Shown here: positions 1-12,480 of the stretch, one piece after another | How positions within the stretch are numbered: position 1 is the first letter of the stretch | Layout: each line of letters opens with the position of its first letter | NCBI RefSeq assembly: GCF_004027225.2 | Contig: NC_044289.2 | Span: 1,612,001-1,676,000, forward strand | Length of the DNA stretch: 64,000 bases | Source of the DNA: Strigops habroptila | Taxonomy: Eukaryota > Chordata > Aves > Psittaciformes > Psittacidae | Reading direction: 5' to 3' | Notes under the pieces: model-generated | Told to the model about the DNA's origin: nothing | Seen by the model: only the letters and a program-made list of their open reading frames with translations | Databases searched by the model: none | Program-made: the position numbers and the translations under genes

Positions 1-50
1 TGGTCAAAATCAGACCGACATGACTCAGGGCACGAGGACTGGTCCCACAT

Positions 51-155
51 TCATAGAATCATAGAAGGGTTAGGTCAGGGTTGGAAAGGATCACACAGAA
101 GCTGTAGTACCAGCCCCAAACCCTTGGTGCAAGCCCTAGACAGACACCTCAATGG
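51..155 (-). repeat. CR1 LINE fragment (diverged, 3' end)
   Basis: The block opens with TCATAGAATCATAGAAGG followed by a TTGGAAAGGATC segment, which is the reverse complement of a CR1 3' end. The rest is strongly diverged and the inner boundary is a guess. It is non-coding. Confidence 0.5.
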
Positions 156-2913
156 TCCAAAGGGCTCCTCTCTGTGCACACCCCACTGCTGGGAGCTGAG
201 CTGGCACTGATTCTTCTAAGCTCCACTGCCTTGCTGCTTCCTACAGACAACATTTGGCCATGGCTCTTGCTGAAGTGGGGTGCTCTTCTTGGAAGCTTGA
301 TAAAATCCGCAGGGAGACACCTGCCAATCTTCACACACAACATCTTCATTGTAATTTATTGGCAGCATTTAGGAAAATTGGCTTCTCTGCAGCATCAGTT
401 GGACTTCATTAAAATAATAAGAGAGCTAAGTTAGTAAAAACAAACCTGGCCAGTTGTCAGCCTCAGACTTTTGTCAGGACTGATCTATGCTGGAAGATAT
501 AGATTTAGTCCATCTACAGTAATAAAGTCCCATGATCCCATGGTTAAAATGTCTTTTTCCCTGCTAGCTGATGCAATTCATTAATTATATGACATTTCCA
601 CAATGATTTCTCCAGAAGAAGGCCCTGGATGCCAAGGTTTACATTACATTTTCAATTACAAAGATATCCTTATGGTGACTCTGCACTATGTACCAGTGCT
701 TGATGTGCTCCAAGCCCCGCTGCAATGCTAGCAGGGCTCGTGAAGTGCTGGCAAATCCTCCTTGGATGTGGGGCTCTCACTGGGTTCCCCCACTGGTGGT
801 GTGCTGGAGATGGGGATGGCCGTTCGGTTGTTCCATGCAGGAAGAGTGTTGGGAGTCGAAGCACAAATCCTTGTGCCTGTTTGGGCCACCACTGTATTAA
901 AAGCCTCTTGAGCTGCGAGGATGAGTTTCAATCAGCATCACAGCCCATCAGCTGCCTGAGAAACCAGCAGTGTTGTGGGTAGGGGTTTTAGACTAAGACA
1001 AAAGCCCAGGCACGGATTCCCCAGGTAGGCTCCAAAGAAGCGTTAGGGCCCATCTCCCACTGCCTGCTGGGACAGGCATGTTCCCACTGTGACATCTCTT
1101 TTGCCCCAACACCCCTGCAGCAGGATCAGCCATGCAGGCACCCAAACAAGGGGCAAAGCTGCAATGGACAGACAGATGGACAGAGGAGGGAGATCAAGTG
1201 CTGCAGGGTGTACTGTTGGCCACAGCAGTATTTCCTCACATCAGGGCTGGTCCTACTCACACAGGATCAATCGCTGCTGTAGCTGCTGAATTACCTGCTA
1301 GGATACAAGTTGTGATTCGAGTCCTGCTTGGTCTGAGGAAATGTATTGATTTGGACAGACCCCTTGGAGAAAACCTCATTCACAGTTCTTGGGTGGTTTG
1401 CAGCAGTTTGATACTCAGCACCATACGAACCATCCTTCATCGATGCCTCTTCCTTTTGGCCCTGAAAGGAAAGCACAGGCTTTCCTTTGACAGCACTGGC
1501 GTGTGGACACAGAGCTGGAAGCTGATTCCCACCACTGTCAGACAGGACAGCAGCAGGTCCATTTTCCCCTGCATATGTCCATGGCTCATCCCATGTGCAG
1601 GACCTCCATGTCCCTCCTGCCTTGCTGGCTGCAGTGATGCTCCCTGTGCACCAGGAGTCAGGGGTCAATGCTGTTTGCACAGTTGCACTCCGATTAGCTC
1701 TGCAGCGCCTGTAACCTTAGAGCAGTAAACCGGTGGCATATATATAGTTGAACAATTATATGTATTGTGACTAAATTTCTCCCTGAAGATCTCATTCATG
1801 ATGTTAGAGTGAAAGGATCATAAAATGAATTAATAGCTGATTCACTGTATAATTTCCTAGTTCAATATACTTTAGTGTACCAGCTAAATGAGCCATACAC
1901 AGCATTCAGCTCAGCCAGTTAACAGCTTTATCATTGAGATCTCAGGCTTAGAAATAAAAGCAATTCTTCTGAAGTAATTGCGTCTAATTAAAAGAAACAT
2001 TTAAAAAGTGTAACCAAAAGGAATTCATTTCAAATGGAAAATTAATGCTGAAAAATAGCCCTGAGCTCTCTTGTCTTTGCTAATAGCTAAGCATTCTCAG
2101 AATAATTAAACTGTTTTGAAATGTTGATACCTTCCCTGTTAGAAGTGATAGCCATGGCCCAGCACGTCAGCAAAGCCTCGCTGGGGCCCTGGCTGCCCAT
2201 AGGTGTGGGACTTTGGGGGGTCCCACCCTGGTGCTGTTCCATCCTGAAGCAGCATCTTCTACTGCAGGACTGCCCAGCCAGGGAGCTGAGCTCAGCACGG
2301 CAGGGCTTGGGAGGCTCTGCTGGGGCTCCCTGTCAAAGCAGAGGAATTAACCGTTGGTAGCTCTCTGTTTAAAAGCATATGGGCTTTGCTGTAGTCTTTG
2401 CTCGTCCCTGCAGCTCCTCTCTTAGCTGAGGTGTTGGGGGTGTTCCCAGCTGAAGCCTGTTCGCCGCTTTCCTGTCACTTTTTCCATGAGCAAGCAGTGC
2501 AGCACTTCGACCTGCCCCCCGAGAAGGTCCCACAGTAACTGTCCTGGCTGGTGCCATGGGTGTTTGCCAGCCCAGCTGCTCTTGGCAGAGAGCATCTAAG
2601 TTCTCTCAGGCCCCTCATCTGCTTCTCCATCACTTACTTCTCTCCCTTTACCTGTGCTCGTTTTGGCAGGGAGCATCTCAAAGCTGGTGTGCAGAGAAAA
2701 TCCCACTGACGTCTGCCCCGCTTCCCCCAGGGCAGGCGTGCCTCTGAGAGCCTCTTCCCTTCCCTCCAGCCACGGATTCACTTGTAGGTGTCAGAGCAAA
2801 CTGAGCGCACCCTGTGACATGGGGAGGATGAGCACAGATCCCACACACTGAGCAGGAGCTCAGTTCCCTGTGCTGAGCCAGGAGTGATGCTCTGATTAGC
2901 AGTCTGCATCTTG
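156..2913. other. Intergenic DNA, no gene recognised
   Basis: Several open frames occur, including a 198-codon one at 1132-1728, but none has a recognisable domain, splice context or repeat homology. The stretch from about 1738 to 2110 is markedly AT-rich and is listed separately as a candidate non-coding element. Confidence 0.6.
1738..2110. other. AT-rich block, candidate conserved non-coding element
   Basis: This block is AT-rich between GC-rich neighbours and has no CR1 or simple-repeat structure. It contains homeodomain-type cores such as TAATTA at 1985-1990 and an ATTAAT-rich stretch near 1830. Such composition is typical of vertebrate developmental enhancers in gene-poor intervals, but conservation cannot be tested here, so the call is an inference. 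Confidence 0.3.
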
Positions 2914-3062
2914 CCTCATCCCTTGCAGTGTTCAAGGCCAGGTTGGATACAGGGGCTTGGAGCAACCTGCTCTAGTGGAAGGTGTCCCTGCCCGTGGCAG
3001 GGGTTGGAACTGGATGAGCTTTAAGGTCCCTTCCAACACAAACCAGTTTCTGGTTCTGTGAT
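2914..3062 (+). repeat. CR1 LINE fragment, 3' end
   Basis: The sequence carries the standard CR1 3' segment: GTTCAAGGCCAGGTTGGA, then CTAGTGGAAGGTGTCCCTG, then GATGAGCTTTAAGGTCCC, ending in TTCTGTGAT. Orientation is sense on the + strand. Only the last 150 bp or so of the element is present, as expected for a 5'-truncated LINE insertion. Confidence 0.92.
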
Positions 3063-5869
3063 CTGGCTGCACCAGGAAACCCAAAGGGGTGGCTGTTGGT
3101 GGCAAGGATGTCTGGTGACTAAACCAGCGGTCCCAGAGCTCCATTTGCATGGATCCAGTGGCTGGGTACCACCGACGCTAAGGGACCCACTACAGCTGGT
3201 GCTGCAAAACCAGAAGTGATCCACAGCGGGTGAGGAATTGCCAGCAGAGCTACAGGGCACAGGGGGGATGCTCAGCGGTATCAAAAGCTGCTGCCGGATG
3301 GTTTTGTCAGGAAATGCAGATTCCTGATCTGGATCTTCCTGTGGGATCCTTTTCCCTTGAACAGTGACTGTGAAGGCAGAAAGAAAAGGTTTGGAAATGT
3401 CAGCATTTGGTTCAGCATCTTCGTGTTAAAGCATTTGACTCTCATATTGAAGCAACTTCCCACTGGGAAGCAAACACTCTCAAAGCTGAGCCCCTTTAAG
3501 TGTTAAAAGGACCAAACCCAAACACTTCTGACCCAAGAGACTTCTTTTTTGCTGGATGACCAGGACACACAAGTGCTTTTGAGAATTCAACTTTATACTA
3601 GTTGAGGGAGAGAATTTGTTCTCTTAAAATCCCTGTGGGATGGGAATGTGGTTTCTCATGCTGCTGCAAGTGGGAAGCCCGGGGAATCTTTGGGGGCTGT
3701 TGCTTATTAATGCCAGTACCTACTGAATTTGCTTTTCTTATGTGATTTGGTAGCTCTGACAGAGCTGAGCATATTCCACGCAAGACTTTGCTGTAAAACA
3801 TTCCCAGCAGATTCTGTGAATGTACAATCGTGTGGTCTGTAAATATGCATTTGCAGCATTGACCCTAGAGAATAACCTGTGTGTCTGCTGGCTCCTTTCC
3901 CTTGCCCCAGTATTGTGCTGTTCCATATGTTTCCTTGATGTTCCCCTTCAAATTGTAGTAAATCAAAGTTTTCTCTCTCTTTTGTTTTGGAGGCAGAGCA
4001 GAAGGGCATCATCTCCAGATTGGGTTGTCTTGTGCATTGGAGCATGTTTTTCTATCACAAATAACACTGAAAACATCACCACTTCTAAAGGAATAGGTAA
4101 AGCTGGTGCCTGGTGCCCTGGCTCTCCAAATTCTGCCTCTATTTTCTGGATGATCCAGAACTTTCTGGGTTTTTTACTTCCTGAGTGTTTCTAATTGAGC
4201 TAACATTATTAGAAGGTTAAAAAAAAATCCCTTTCCCAAATTCCCTTTGCGTTTCAGTAGCTCTTTAATATGCAAGGCAGCAGGAGATGAACTGGGTCTA
4301 ATTATGAGTCCCTGGAGTAGCCAGTCAGAAAATGAATTGATGCCTTTTTCCTTATGAACAATGCATGTACCACAAATTAGAGGCGCCATCACCAGAGATT
4401 TAATTACAAAATATCATTGCTTTCACACATCATTTCAGATTTGGCCTGATCAAATCAAAGTTGGGGAGTGAGGGAAGGGGGGAGGCGGGCGAAGGGAAAA
4501 ACTGCACTACTTGCAGGGTCATTCGTTCAGGGGTACTTGAATGCAGGAGGGAATTGGTGTTATTGAAGCTTCCCAAAAGGCAATTCTGCAGAGGAGTAGC
4601 TGCGGGAGGAAATTCATTTCCTTTTCCAAGGGAGGCTCCAGGCAGTTCACTGCCAGGGAAAATAGCATGAACACGGCGGCCGGGGCTGGGTGGGCTTCAC
4701 TGCCCCAAGACCACGGGCACGTCCAGCCCCATGGCAAGCCTGACCCTGCTTGGGGAGAGGGGGATTTTGTCCAGTGGGAAAAATAGGATAAGAGCATTTA
4801 GACTGCTGTCACTGGGCTTTCTCTCCCTCTGGCAACAAAACTGGTGTATGTAAAAACAAGGCACTAATCCCAAGCCATATCTAAGTGTACTTCAGGCATA
4901 TACAATGTACATTATCCTGTGTCATTCCTGATAAACCTCCCCAAAACCAGAGATGCTGAAACTGGCTCCTCATGCCAAAGCGCGTGATGAATTTTGTCAA
5001 GAGGAACGGCTGCCAAGAGAGGTCTGGAAACTCATGTGCTGTGAGTTCAGGCTCCTGTTGCGGTTTAGAGGTCGTGGTGGTTTCCACAAAGAGGGTCTGG
5101 TGTGTTCTGGGGGGAGGGTTTGGCTGCTTTTGCTTCTCTGATCTCCATTCACCCCTGGAGAATACACGAGTGAGCAGCTCCATCTGGTTTCTAGTAGGGT
5201 GGGTCCATCCCTGTGGCTGGGCATCTCTATAGCTTGTGGTACTTTCCACCAGAGCACTTTGGAGCAAGTGCAGTCAAAGTGCTCAGCGGTCCCTGTTCTG
5301 TAAGTGAATCTTGACAGCCTCCTTCAAGCTGAGCATCCCAAGCAAGAGGTCCTCCCTTCGGTCCATGCCCACTGAAAAGGAGTAGCACAGTTTGTGGCTC
5401 GGGGTTCTCGGGAAGGGTTCTGGGCTCGATGGCCCTGTGCCAGAATGGAATATCTGAATATATATTACAAATAGCCAGAAGCTGGATGGTTGCAGTGCTG
5501 CGTTCCCACCAGACAGGAGTGGGAATGGCAGGAATATCCCAGTGAAATGAAAAGCAACAGCCCATTGGTGTCTAATGTGTGTCTGAGCACTGAGTGCTGA
5601 GGTAGAGCAGTGCTGCTGCATCAGAAATCCTCTTTTCCATCCTGAGAAAGGATGTTTTCCCTGCAGAGTGACACCCGTCTGAGGCTGATTTAAAGAGCTG
5701 GCTCTTGAATGGGGTCGTTGATGCTGAGCTGACGCCATAAAGCCAGTCAGCAGCAAACGCGGGTGCTTGGGCTGGGAGGGCAGGATGGCTGCTCAGCCCG
5801 GGGGTGATTTACAGCCCCTGCATCCAGTCGGGGCCATGGGCTGTGATCATTCCTGAGCCGGACGCACAA

Positions 5870-6010
5870 GCCAATCGCTTCCAGAAGCTAAAACGCTCCT
5901 CAAAATTTATGAGGGGAATGACGGCTTGTTGAATCCATGATGTAGCGAGATGTAGTTTTACATTAACTTAAGAGGCATTTATGGGGCAATATTCATCTTC
6001 TCTGTACTAT
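5870..6010. other. AT-rich block, weak candidate non-coding element
   Basis: A short AT-rich run with few CpGs sits between GC-rich stretches and lacks repeat homology that I can recognise. The evidence is composition only. Confidence 0.18.
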
Positions 6011-7439
6011 GGCAAGTATAATATGAGAGGCTGCTATGTCATGGGAATATGAGACCTGACAGATACGATGTACATAGAGCGGGAGACCATGGTGAGACAG
6101 GAAAAGGCAGGAAGAGCCAGAGCCACAGGCTGAATGTGGATGGGGTGGGGGAGCGGGCTGTGTGGAATGGGAGAGACCATGCGTGGCCTCCACCTGTGGG
6201 AGCTGAAGTTGCTCCACAGCTTCCATGGAGCTATGGGGATACACAGGAGCTGAGGATGCGATCCAGCGACCACAGCCCTGAAGATCCACTCGTGACTCGG
6301 GATCAAGCCCCACTCACCAACCATTCCTTGCAAGAGCTGCTCAGCTTTGGGTTGAGGTTCAGTGATCCAGGGCATGGAATGTGCCTGCTAATGCTACTGA
6401 GCTGTTGTACAGGTGACAACAGGGACTTGGACCACTGCGAATGAGCTGTGAATCTACAGGCATGTTACAAAGACAAATCATTGCCTCTAATAACATTCCA
6501 CCAGGTGGGTGGACTTTGCCATGCAAGCACATAGGCTGAGAAAGGTTGTGCGGTCTTCTGGAGGAAGGAAAAGACTCCCTTAGGAATAGAGCAGAAAGGC
6601 GAGTATATCACTGTTAGCTAAATATAGCTGGGTACTCAGATCTTGCTCCAGCTGGCAAACCAGCAGCTTCTGTCCGCTCCTGTCTGCTGCACATCTGAAT
6701 GTGCACACAGGCCAAGCTCTGGGGCTGCTCCAAGTGAGCCTCCCTGGTCCAGCCTGGCACAACTGTAGCTGGAACTCATTCCTGAGCTTTCCCCCCTCCC
6801 TGCATTTAGCTGCAGGCAAAATTTTGCACTAGAAACTGTTTGACTTGGTAACAGAGCTCGGACAGAATCTGGAGCTGGGAGTTGAAGTGGTGCCCTTGGT
6901 GCATGCCCTGACCAGGGAGAGCCTTGGGGCCCCCCACTCTGCATCTTGAGCACAGGCAGTTGCAGGTCACACAAGTCACTGATGTGGCCAAGTACCACAG
7001 CAAGGGATGCAGGAAGGGCTCTTCTCCTGGCACCGCGGCACATGGCTGTATGTGCCTGCTCCTGCCCACCCAGGAGCGCTGGGTTAGCTCTGGCTCTGTG
7101 TTCCTTGCAGAGCTGGATCCAGACATTGCTGCTCCCCAGCCTCTGCCTTTTCAAAGACATCAGACAACCAGTACTAGTGATGCTTGTGGCTTGTAACCAT
7201 CAAAAATGAACCCACAAGGCTGCGTGGTGGCTGTGTTGTCCTTCCTTGCCATCAGGTGAGACCAGAGCACCACTAACCAGGAGCAACGCAGGGTTAGCTG
7301 GAGAAGGCTGGAAGGTTTGCAGGAGCTGTAGCAGCCAGAGGCAGGGAGCTGAGGCTGGAGGAGATGTCTCAGAGAGGTGCCTGGGTGTGGAGAGAAGGTT
7401 GCAGAAGCCATGCTGGAGAGGCAGGAGAGCAGGATGATG

Positions 7440-7770
7440 TATAACACCCATTACACCGGAGAGAAATTAGAAGGATTGATTGATATCAATTATCAGGTAC
7501 AATTTGTTGCTGCGCCATTGACACGTTAATCACCTCCTGCTGCATCGTGGCAGCACGAGGGTTTTGACCAATCTGAAGGGTTTACAGCAACAATATGATG
7601 CTGATTTATCTCTCCTTAATAAAAAAGTGATCAACTGAAACCTGCATCCATCATTCTGTTTATCACTCACGGTGATTTATTAACTAATTATACTTACAGT
7701 GGGTCTTTTTCTGTAAGTATGGATAACACAGTGATGCAGTGTCAGTGCAAGTCATAAATAATGCCACAGT
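7440..7770. other. Candidate enhancer-like element with 12-bp palindrome
   Basis: The block is AT-rich and non-repetitive. It holds a perfect 12-bp palindrome, ATTGATATCAAT, at 7479-7490, preceded by a further ATTGAT-like unit. ATCAAT is the core recognised by ONECUT/CUT-type homeodomain factors. Further AT-rich homeodomain-like cores (GTTAATCA near 7524, TAACTAATTA near 7681) follow. This is a composition and motif argument only; no conservation data are available. Confidence 0.33.
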
Positions 7771-10700
7771 ACAGTATGTTTAATACTTACTCCTAGGACC
7801 AGCCCATAACAAGATGCCTTGATTAAGGTAAGCAGATGGCTTCGTTTGTCAGGAATGGTCCTGGAATTGCACATCGAGGAAGCAAGTTCATTTCTCATGT
7901 TTCCAGCACTGGACATTGCACAAATGTCTCACCCATGTAATTGAGATCAGGTGAAACACTCACAGCTTGGCCATTTATCAGAGGTATTTGCAAACCTCCA
8001 TCAGACCTCACTGCATGCTGAGGCTGAGGAGCAGTGCTGCTTTTCAGCCAGGGTCTGCAGAGCAAGAAGCAGCCACAAATGCAAGAACAAGGGACCTCAC
8101 TGTGGATTAAAGCAGGAGGAGAGCTGACAAAGATCAGACCTGCTCCAGCCAGCATGAAAATAACCAAAACCTCCTTTTTTTTCCTTTGAAGTGACAAGTT
8201 ATCGAGCCCCTGAATCAGTTCCATCCATTGTAAAAGGTATTATTTTACCTTTTACAGCACTTGTAGATTGCAGTAACTGGCTAATTCAGACCCCGAGAAT
8301 TTCTGCCTCAACAAGGAGAGGTGGTCAGTTCCCTTGCCTCGTGCAGGAGGATGAGGATGTGGCTCTATTAAACAATTATAGCTGGTAATTGTGTAATCTC
8401 AAGGAGAAAGCAGCTTCTCGAGTGACACATCAGACAGCGCCGCTGCCTCTCCAGACTGTGCAGCTCAGCAGAGGTCTGGAGCATCCCCTCTCCCTCCCAC
8501 AAGAGATGCTCTGAAGCCATCACTGAGGTGACGGCATTGCCAGAGCAATTTGCTTTCCCTAAAACCAGTTGGGAAGTATTCTTTGCAAATGCCAACCTTA
8601 ACCTCGTGGTTCTGCTTGGAAAGCAGCTATAGAATGGATGGTAGGTGACTGTGTGGCTCCAAGGCTCTCCAAAGCCTAATGTTTCCTGTGCTTTATCGTA
8701 GTGGTGCAGCAGGACCTCTTGCTGTCCCCTTTTACTAAAAATCTGATTTCTGTTAAGAACAGTATTCCATTACCTTAAAGAAGCTTTTTTCTCTTCTTTA
8801 TCCATCACTGGACTAGGTCCATGGAGAATACCCTGGGTCTGGACTCTCTTGTCTTTCAGTTTTACACAGGTATAAATCAGATGAGATTCTTTTCGGTACT
8901 GATTGATCTCTGTCATTAAGAACCTGATGTAAATGCAGCATATATTGCCTATTTTCCCACCACCCTGGCACCCTGCTCCCAGCCCTGCCATTGACTTACT
9001 CTGCTGACTCCTCCAAGCCTCTCGTTGCTCTACTTCTCTGAAAATACCACGTGTAGCACAAATGTTCTTTGGGACAGTCTCTTATCCCGTGCTTGGGCAA
9101 GATCTGTGAGGTCTCAGACTAAGCCTCTCTTTCCCCACCCCAATAATATCTATCTCCTTCGTGATCCCAGCTCTGCTTGCCCAGTGGAACGCAGCTGCTT
9201 CTGGCACAGAGCAGCCGCGGCTGAGCAACACGCAGCACCAGGCTGTACTACAGGAGGCCAAACAATAACACAGCAGCACCATCCCAGATTACAAGGGGAG
9301 GTAGGTGTGATTAGCACATTAAGAGGATCTGTGACCAAGAGGGAACACTCAAACCAGCAGCAAATAGTTGTTAAATGATTACACAATTAATAGTTGTTTA
9401 AAAGCAAAGCAGGAATGATGCAAAACCAATCCCTTTCTGCAGGTGCTTTCGCAGGACGGATGCTGCACTGTGTGAGGAGAAGCAGCCGCACAGACACCGC
9501 AGAGATCACCCGGCACCTCCTGAGAAAACAGTGGTGACAGATCCATAATTTATAGGGGGCAGTCAGTGCTCCGTAATTAGGGCATAATTTACACCGAGCA
9601 GGTTTTGGTGCTGGGAGGAGAGAGGCAGTTCTGTTTGTTCCCTTGTTCCTGCCCTGGGTGTCTGTCCCGGAGCAAGGAGAGCAGAGGATGCTCCTGCAGG
9701 CAGACCCAGTGTGCAGGGCTGGTACATCCCCTCCCATCTCTCCCTCAAGGCCACAAGCCCATAATGACTATTTTTCAGGTTTTTCAGATGGAGAGGTCAG
9801 ATTTTTCTGCTCTGATCCTTGGCACAGCTCTTCCCCTTTGGATGATTAATTCCCATCATCTCTCCTGCATCAGCGGCTCCGAGCATCCCCACCAGCCTGT
9901 ACCACAGCTCATCTCACGCTTCCTGACAGCCGGTCTCAGTGGCTTGAGCACATCTGTGCCCTGCAAGGGGCTTGGCACCTCCTAGCCCTCATCATGCTCA
10001 AGGCCTGGGGCAGTGGTAAAAATCACACAGTGCTTGTTCTGCCTTTTAGCCCTGAAGCTGCCCTGTGACCAGGCTGCAGGTCTCCTGTCCTGGTGGCTGC
10101 TCTCGCCCCTGCCCTGCCCGTGTTTGCAGGGTTTAGCATGAGCCACCTCTGCTCTTCCTATTTACAGGCACATCAGGCCCTCAGGGCCACCTTCCACTGG
10201 CAGGACATTGCTGTGCTCTGGTGCAGGGCCAGGCTAAGCCCGTTTCCCCAATGGGACCCAGCCTGTCAGGCTCTGTAGGACACAAGAGAGATTCAAGGAG
10301 AAAAAGTCTTAATGCAACACAAGAGGAGCTAAAGAAATCCTGAGAGGGCCAGGGCAGGCGCCTCCCTGATGCATATGAGGAGGGGGTCACCCTGTAGACT
10401 CCTCAGTAGGTTTGTGCCCAAGCTGTCACAGTGAGGAAGAGCAGGATGTTGGTGTTTGTGCAGCTCCTTGTTTGGAACACCTTCTGTTTAAACTTAAAGC
10501 TGAAGTGTGTCTTTAGACCTGATGCGTAAACCAGGCTCAGAGGTCCTGCAGGTCTAAAACTAGAGAGGGGGATACTCAGGACCTCAGCCAAAATGTAGCT
10601 CTGGGAATCACCTCTCCCCTCCTAAACTAGCCTCCTAAATGGGGATGATCCTGGATGAGAGCTTTGCTGCCTGCCCTGTCCCATGGAGCAGCGCTGCTGA

Positions 10701-11192
10701 TGGGTCTCAGCAGCTCCGTGCTGTGGACGGTTGTGCCTGGGCTGAGCACTGGTGTCCGTCTGTCCAGCACCGCTCAAGTGCCGTGGCAGGACAAGCAGAA
10801 TCCATCCCCATCAAAGGCCACCTTGACCCTGCTGGGGCAGCAACAGAGGAGGAGTTAAACCTGATTTCCTTGCAGGGATCTTGCAACTGAGGCAGGAAAA
10901 AAATTACTTCGCTTCATCTTTCTCCCATTTTAGAGAAATTAATTTTTGAGAAACCTCCACAGTTTCACTCTTTCTGGTGCTTAAATCACGCAGCCTGACA
11001 GCCTGTCCGGCGCTATTTATTGGGTTCCTCGCAGGGAGCCATCCTCGCAGAGCCGGCCTCCATCTGAAGACCACGAGTGCCATCTTCCGGGAGCCCGCAG
11101 ATTCCCGTGGTCCTGCCATAAATCTCGATTTGTGAGGGAACTGCTTCACGACCCTGAGCCTCACCCTCGGGTTTCCCCCCAGCCGTGGGGGA

Positions 11193-11280
11193 GCGTGTCC
11201 CTGCTCATCGCAGGGGGTTGGACTAGTTGACCTCTGAAGGTCCCTTCCAACCCAAACTATCCTATGATTCTATTCTATGA
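11193..11280 (+). repeat. CR1 LINE fragment, 3' end
   Basis: The segment runs from GTGTCCCTGCTCATCGCAGG through GGTTGGACTAGTTGACC and TCCCTTCCAACCCAAACTAT to a terminal TATGATTCTATTCTATGA. The TGCTCAT-GCAGG-GGACTAG wording marks a different CR1 lineage from the copies with CTAGTGGAAGG. Sense orientation. Confidence 0.92.
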
Positions 11281-11650
11281 CCCGGAGCATCACCAGCTCC
11301 CAACAAACCCCAGTGGAGGGTAATACTGGGATTAAACTGTTTGCTTAAAAGGAAGGAATTCCCTGCGCTGGAGCCCAGGCTGTGAGGCTGCAGACAGAGG
11401 GTGGCCAAAGCATCCCAGGAAAGGAGGTGGAGGCAGTAACGTGGAGCTCCGCTGGCAGAGCTGTACAAGGGCTTTGGTTCCTTTTGCTGTAAAACTCAAA
11501 GCTTTTTGCTGAGGTGTGATTTCTGGTACCAGGAGGGAGCAGATGCCTGCGCCGGCCCTGCTGGAGCTCCAGGAGGGTGCTGCCTGGAGCAACTGTGCTT
11601 GGGAGAAGCCAAAGAATCAGCCTTTTCCATGAATGTGAATTTGTTTGAAC

Positions 11651-11784
11651 CATAGAACCATAGAATAGTTACGGTTGGAAAGGAGCTTAAAGCTCATCCA
11701 GTTCCAAGGGCAGGGACACCTTCCACTAGAGCAGGTTGCTCCAAGCCCCGTCCAACCTGGCCTTGAACACTGCCAGGGATGGGG
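11651..11784 (-). repeat. CR1 LINE fragment, 3' end
   Basis: Reverse-complement CR1: it begins CATAGAACCATAGAATAG, continues GGTTGGAAAGGAGC and CACCTTCCACTAGAGCAGG, and ends after CACTGCCAGGGATGGGG. It lies 370 bp from the sense-strand copy at 11193, so the two are in opposite orientation and from different lineages. Confidence 0.92.
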
Positions 11785-11947
11785 AATGTTGTGCAGTGAC
11801 TCCCATGGTTAGAGATGGGTGAACACTCCCCTGGTGCTACAAAGCCTGTGTGGGAACAGCGGTTGTGTGTGGGTACGGGGATGTCAAAAACCCCAAACTG
11901 CCCCTTGTTACTGCAGCTCCTGCAGCAGTGACAGAGTATGGAGTATG

Positions 11948-12080
11948 TACAGCAGCACGGGGTAGGTATGGCAGCACGGGGTGGGTACGGCAGCTCGGGG
12001 TACCTACAGCAGCATAGGGTACGTACAACAGCAGGGGGTAGGTACAGCAGCACGGGGTAGGTACAGCAACACGGGGTACT
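11948..12080. repeat. 19-bp minisatellite, seven units
   Basis: The unit is close to TACAGCAGCACGGGGTAGG. Unit starts fall at 11948, 11967, 11986, 12005, 12024, 12043 and 12062, exactly 19 bp apart, and a decayed eighth unit begins at 12081. Because 19 is not a multiple of three, the array does not encode a simple protein repeat. It leads into a GC-rich tract with degenerate related words. Confidence 0.95.
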
Positions 12081-12480
12081 TGCACATCACGCTGTGTGCA
12101 GCCCGTACAGCGCCCTGTGTTCTCACAGCAGTGAGGGGTACAGCGAGAGCAGTTTGTGCAGCTTGTGCCGTCCTCAGGGCAGGACACAGCGGGTGCAGCA
12201 GCACGAACAGCAGTGCCCAGAGGTGCCCGTCTGTGTGACACCGCGCTGCGTGTGCAGCATCTGTACTGTGTGCAGCACCCTGTGTACCGCGTGTACCGTG
12301 TGTACCGCACCATGCGCACCGCGCACAGCCCCGGCCAGGGCCACACGATGGAGCTCGGAGCTCTCGCTCCTGCTCTCCCCACCCGGCGCTGCCCGTTCCT
12401 CCTGCTCAGGGGTTTCTCCCCGCAGGCTCCGCCGCGGCGGGACTGGTTCTGCTGCGGATGGTTCCAGCCATGGCCCAGGG
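12081..12480. repeat. GC-rich tract with degenerate tandem words and a 9-bp triplet
   Basis: Downstream of the minisatellite the words TGTGCAGC, GTACAGC and GCAGCA recur irregularly. Three consecutive 9-bp units GTGTACCGC/T lie at 12282-12308. From about 12300 to 12480 the sequence is CpG-rich and could be a small orphan CpG island. Long open frames here on both strands are explained by composition. No gene is claimed. Confidence 0.55.

Larger units (their letters stand above)
3063..11192. other. Intergenic DNA without recognised genes or CR1
   Basis: About 8.1 kb with no supported gene and no CR1 copy. Open frames up to 174 codons exist on both strands but are not accompanied by recognisable domains. 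Two AT-rich parts (5870-6010 and 7440-7770) resemble non-coding elements; the second is listed separately. Confidence 0.6.

Noticed and set aside
1132..1728. 198-codon open frame near the left edge
   Set aside because: Hydrophobic and cysteine-rich composition looked suggestive, but no domain or conserved motif is visible and a 129-codon frame overlaps it on the other strand.
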